From Candidatus Poribacteria bacterium (GTDB taxonomy: Bacteria > Poribacteria > WGA-4E > WGA-3G): DNA of 6,034 nucleotides. The stretch covers positions 1 through 6,034 of the forward strand of contig JAPPMR010000774.1 of NCBI GenBank assembly GCA_028818995.1, written 5' to 3'. The notes under the pieces were generated by a model that searched no databases, had not been told where the DNA came from, and saw only the letters and a list, made by a program, of their open reading frames with translations. The position numbers and the translations under genes were made by a program. How positions within the stretch are numbered: position 1 is the first letter of the stretch; each line of letters begins with the position of its first letter. Shown here piece after piece: positions 4,666 to 6,034 of this stretch.

Positions 4666-6034
4666 CTAAACCTGAATCGGAGCAAACTGCCCCTCAGTAG
4701 GCTCTGCTCAGCAGAACCATGCCTCAGTTATCCGTGGAGCGGGTAGATGTATTTGTTTTGTGTTACGGCACAGCGGAGTGTGCCTACTACCATGCATATC
4801 GGCGGCGAGTTCCCATATCCGATAAAAGGTTTCCAACATATCAACACCAGTTCGCGCGTCGTTTTCTACGAGCGTGTTGACAGTTTTATGAAGTTCATCC
4901 ATCCGTGCGTCAGGGTGCGCCCACATATAACTAAAAGCAGCTTGGTCAAGTGTGAGAGAGAGTGTTTTCGTCTCGGGACGGTTCAGTAGATACGAACCGG
5001 GCGGAATGAGCAACCGAACAGCAAACTGTACAGGATCAACATGATAGGCGAGGCTGTATGTATCAACGAATTCAAGGATTTCAAGGTAGTCGTCAAGGGT
5101 TGTCCATGGTGTAAACGGCACCCATGTTGGACGCAGAGCAATGCCCGCACCGTGAACGATGTGAATTGCAGCTTCAACATCAGCGCGAGTGTGATGTTTC
5201 TCCAAAATCGTTAGCACTTTCTCGCTCAGCGATTCCACAGCAGAGATAAGGAATCGGCATCCAAGTTCTGCAAATTCTGGAAAATGTTTACTGTGTTTGA
5301 GAATATGCTCAATCTTCGTTGTAAAGTCAAAAGTGAGATTAGGGAATGCCTCATGCATGGCGCGCAGGATACGAAGTCCGTGCATCGGGCCGTTGAGAAA
5401 ATCCGGATCGCCAAATGTGATATGTGTTGCCCCTTCAGCAACCTGTCTCTGAATTTCGTCTAACACAGTTTCCCGCTGTACAGGATAAAACTTGCCATAA
5501 TAGACGGGTGGAATAGGACAGTGCGTGCAAAGGTGCTTGCATCCGTGCGTTGTCTCTGTATATCCGACGGTGCGCACTTCACCGTTATCCTCAAATCGTG
5601 CGTATTTTTCCAGAGAGGGTAGTATTCCGTGTTTCAGGGTTATCGGGCGAGGTCCCTGTCCATCAAGTCCTTTTTCTTCTACAAGGGATTGCACTAATGT
5701 AACAAGTTGTGTTGACGCTTCACCACCTATGCAAAAGTCAACACCGTGTGAAAGTAGGTAATCCGCATTAAGTTCAGCGTAAAGTCCATACATGCATATT
5801 GAGGCATCTGGATTGAGTTCGCGAATTCGTTGGAGAAGGTGAACACCAAGCCGTAGGGCAGTATGCATCGGAACAGAAATGCCGATAAACTGAGCGCGTT
5901 TAACCTTTTCAGCATCCAGCGGTTCAACAGCGATGTCAATGGTATCAGGCGAAAATCTAGCAGCTTCAAGCGTACTGAGTGGACGTGTCAGTCCCATCGG
6001 TCGGTGTCCGAGTTCGTAGCAGGAGATTAAAAGG
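4666..6034 (-). CDS. CUAEP-tail radical SAM selenoprotein (N-terminus cut by window edge)
   Basis: The frame is open from the right edge to TAG at 4666-4668, giving 455 visible residues if the TGA at 4708-4710 is read as selenocysteine. The visible start LLISCYELGHRPMGL continues the first strand of a Rossmann-like, B12-binding-type N-terminal domain, so the Met at 5997 is probably internal. Counting that Met as 1, GISVPMHTALRLG (39-51) belongs to this domain, but I see no DxHxxG cobalamin motif. Cys153, Cys157 and Cys160 form the CxxxCxxC loop that holds the [4Fe-4S] cluster binding S-adenosylmethionine. FGDPDFLNGP (195-204) and the ESLSEKVLTILEKHHT stretch (255-270) fit the radical SAM barrel. 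The tail reads Cys-Sec-Ala-Glu-Pro, then TEGQFAPIQV. This matches the family I recall as CUAEP/CCAEP-tail radical SAM (seleno)protein, in which other members have Cys for Sec. The reaction is unknown. Vicinal Cys-Sec suggests a redox or metal-handling role (inference). The gene is convergent with the peptidase. Confidence 0.88.
4672..4697 (-). promoter_or_regulatory. Candidate bacterial SECIS element
   Basis: Read on the minus strand, 10 bases after the TGA, the RNA can form a four-pair lower stem, CUGA with UCAG (4694-4697 and 4672-4675). Above it is a five-pair upper stem, GGGGC with GCUCC (4689-4693 and 4679-4683), including one G-U pair. A three-base bulge lies on the 3' side. The apical loop AGUUU (4684-4688) has G at its second position followed by U, as known bacterial SECIS loops require for SelB binding. 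The loop begins 20 bases after the TGA, within the usual distance. The element lies inside the extended coding frame, as is normal in bacteria. Confidence 0.75.
4703..4715 (-). other. Palindrome presenting the UGA as a triloop
   Basis: The sequence TCTGC-TGA-GCAGA is a perfect 5-pair inverted repeat with the Sec codon as its loop. Part of the symmetry follows from encoding Cys-Sec-Ala-Glu. It may be chance, or an additional local structure affecting readthrough. Confidence 0.35.
4708..4710 (-). other. Selenocysteine codon (TGA)
   Basis: The in-frame TGA follows a Cys codon (TGC) and precedes GCA GAG CCT, giving Cys-Sec-Ala-Glu-Pro, the conserved tail of this radical SAM family. The frame stays open for 13 codons after the TGA, to TAG at 4666-4668. 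A SECIS-like hairpin follows immediately. Standard gene callers would wrongly end the protein here. Confidence 0.88.

Noticed and set aside
4573..4746. A 57-residue plus-strand frame starting MDFPRPSLIDEK in the convergent spacer
   Set aside because: It has no ribosome binding site at a proper distance and overlaps the extended selenoprotein tail and SECIS on the other strand. Its CSAEP stretch is only the mirror of the palindrome at 4703-4715.
4708..5997. Radical SAM protein as a complete 429-residue gene from ATG at 5997 to TGA at 4708
   Set aside because: The frame is open upstream to the window edge with family-like sequence LLISCYELGHRP, and the TGA is better explained as selenocysteine, so both ends would be wrong.
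1..6034. CRISPR arrays, tRNA or rRNA genes, insertion sequences, phage or toxin-antitoxin genes
   Set aside because: I looked for spaced direct repeats, cloverleaf-like segments, transposase motifs and small paired genes and saw none.

Overview
The window reads as a stretch of a bacterial chromosome. It holds four protein genes with short spacers and no RNA genes, CRISPR arrays, insertion sequences or direct repeats that I could see. The combination of an S1-type sulfatase, a DUF6785-type membrane protein and a CUAEP-tail radical SAM protein reminds me of Candidatus Poribacteria or a similar uncultured, sulfatase-rich lineage. That assignment is recollection plus inference and needs a database search.

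Layout, left to right. Bases 1-1351 (minus) hold a polytopic membrane protein of the DUF6785 kind, cut by the left edge so its C-terminus is missing. Its start lies 67 bases behind the stop of a complete sulfatase (1419-2879, minus) with a perfect formylglycine signature, so the two probably form one operon with the sulfatase first. Bases 2880-3050 are a divergent control region. It carries a near-consensus sigma70 promoter facing right, a weaker candidate promoter facing left with an overlapping -35 element, and two imperfect dyads. Rightwards, 3051-4538 encodes a 495-residue caspase-fold cysteine peptidase resembling gingipain (family C25), with a His/Cys pair and no signal peptide. After a 127-base convergent spacer, 4666-6034 (minus) is a radical SAM protein whose N-terminus is cut by the right edge.

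The main result is at the radical SAM 3' end. A plain reading stops at the TGA at 4708-4710. Translation through it gives Cys-Sec-Ala-Glu-Pro and a further 10 residues before TAG. Just downstream of the TGA the mRNA can fold into a hairpin with the form of a bacterial SECIS element (apical loop AGUUU, G and U at loop positions 2 and 3). The gene should be annotated as a selenoprotein of the CUAEP/CCAEP-tail radical SAM family, ending at 4666.

How the genes work together is only partly visible. The sulfatase and membrane protein plausibly act in one pathway, such as import or export and desulfation of a sulfated compound. The peptidase may be co-regulated with them through the shared divergent region. 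The radical SAM gene is convergent and belongs to a separate unit whose upstream part lies outside the window.
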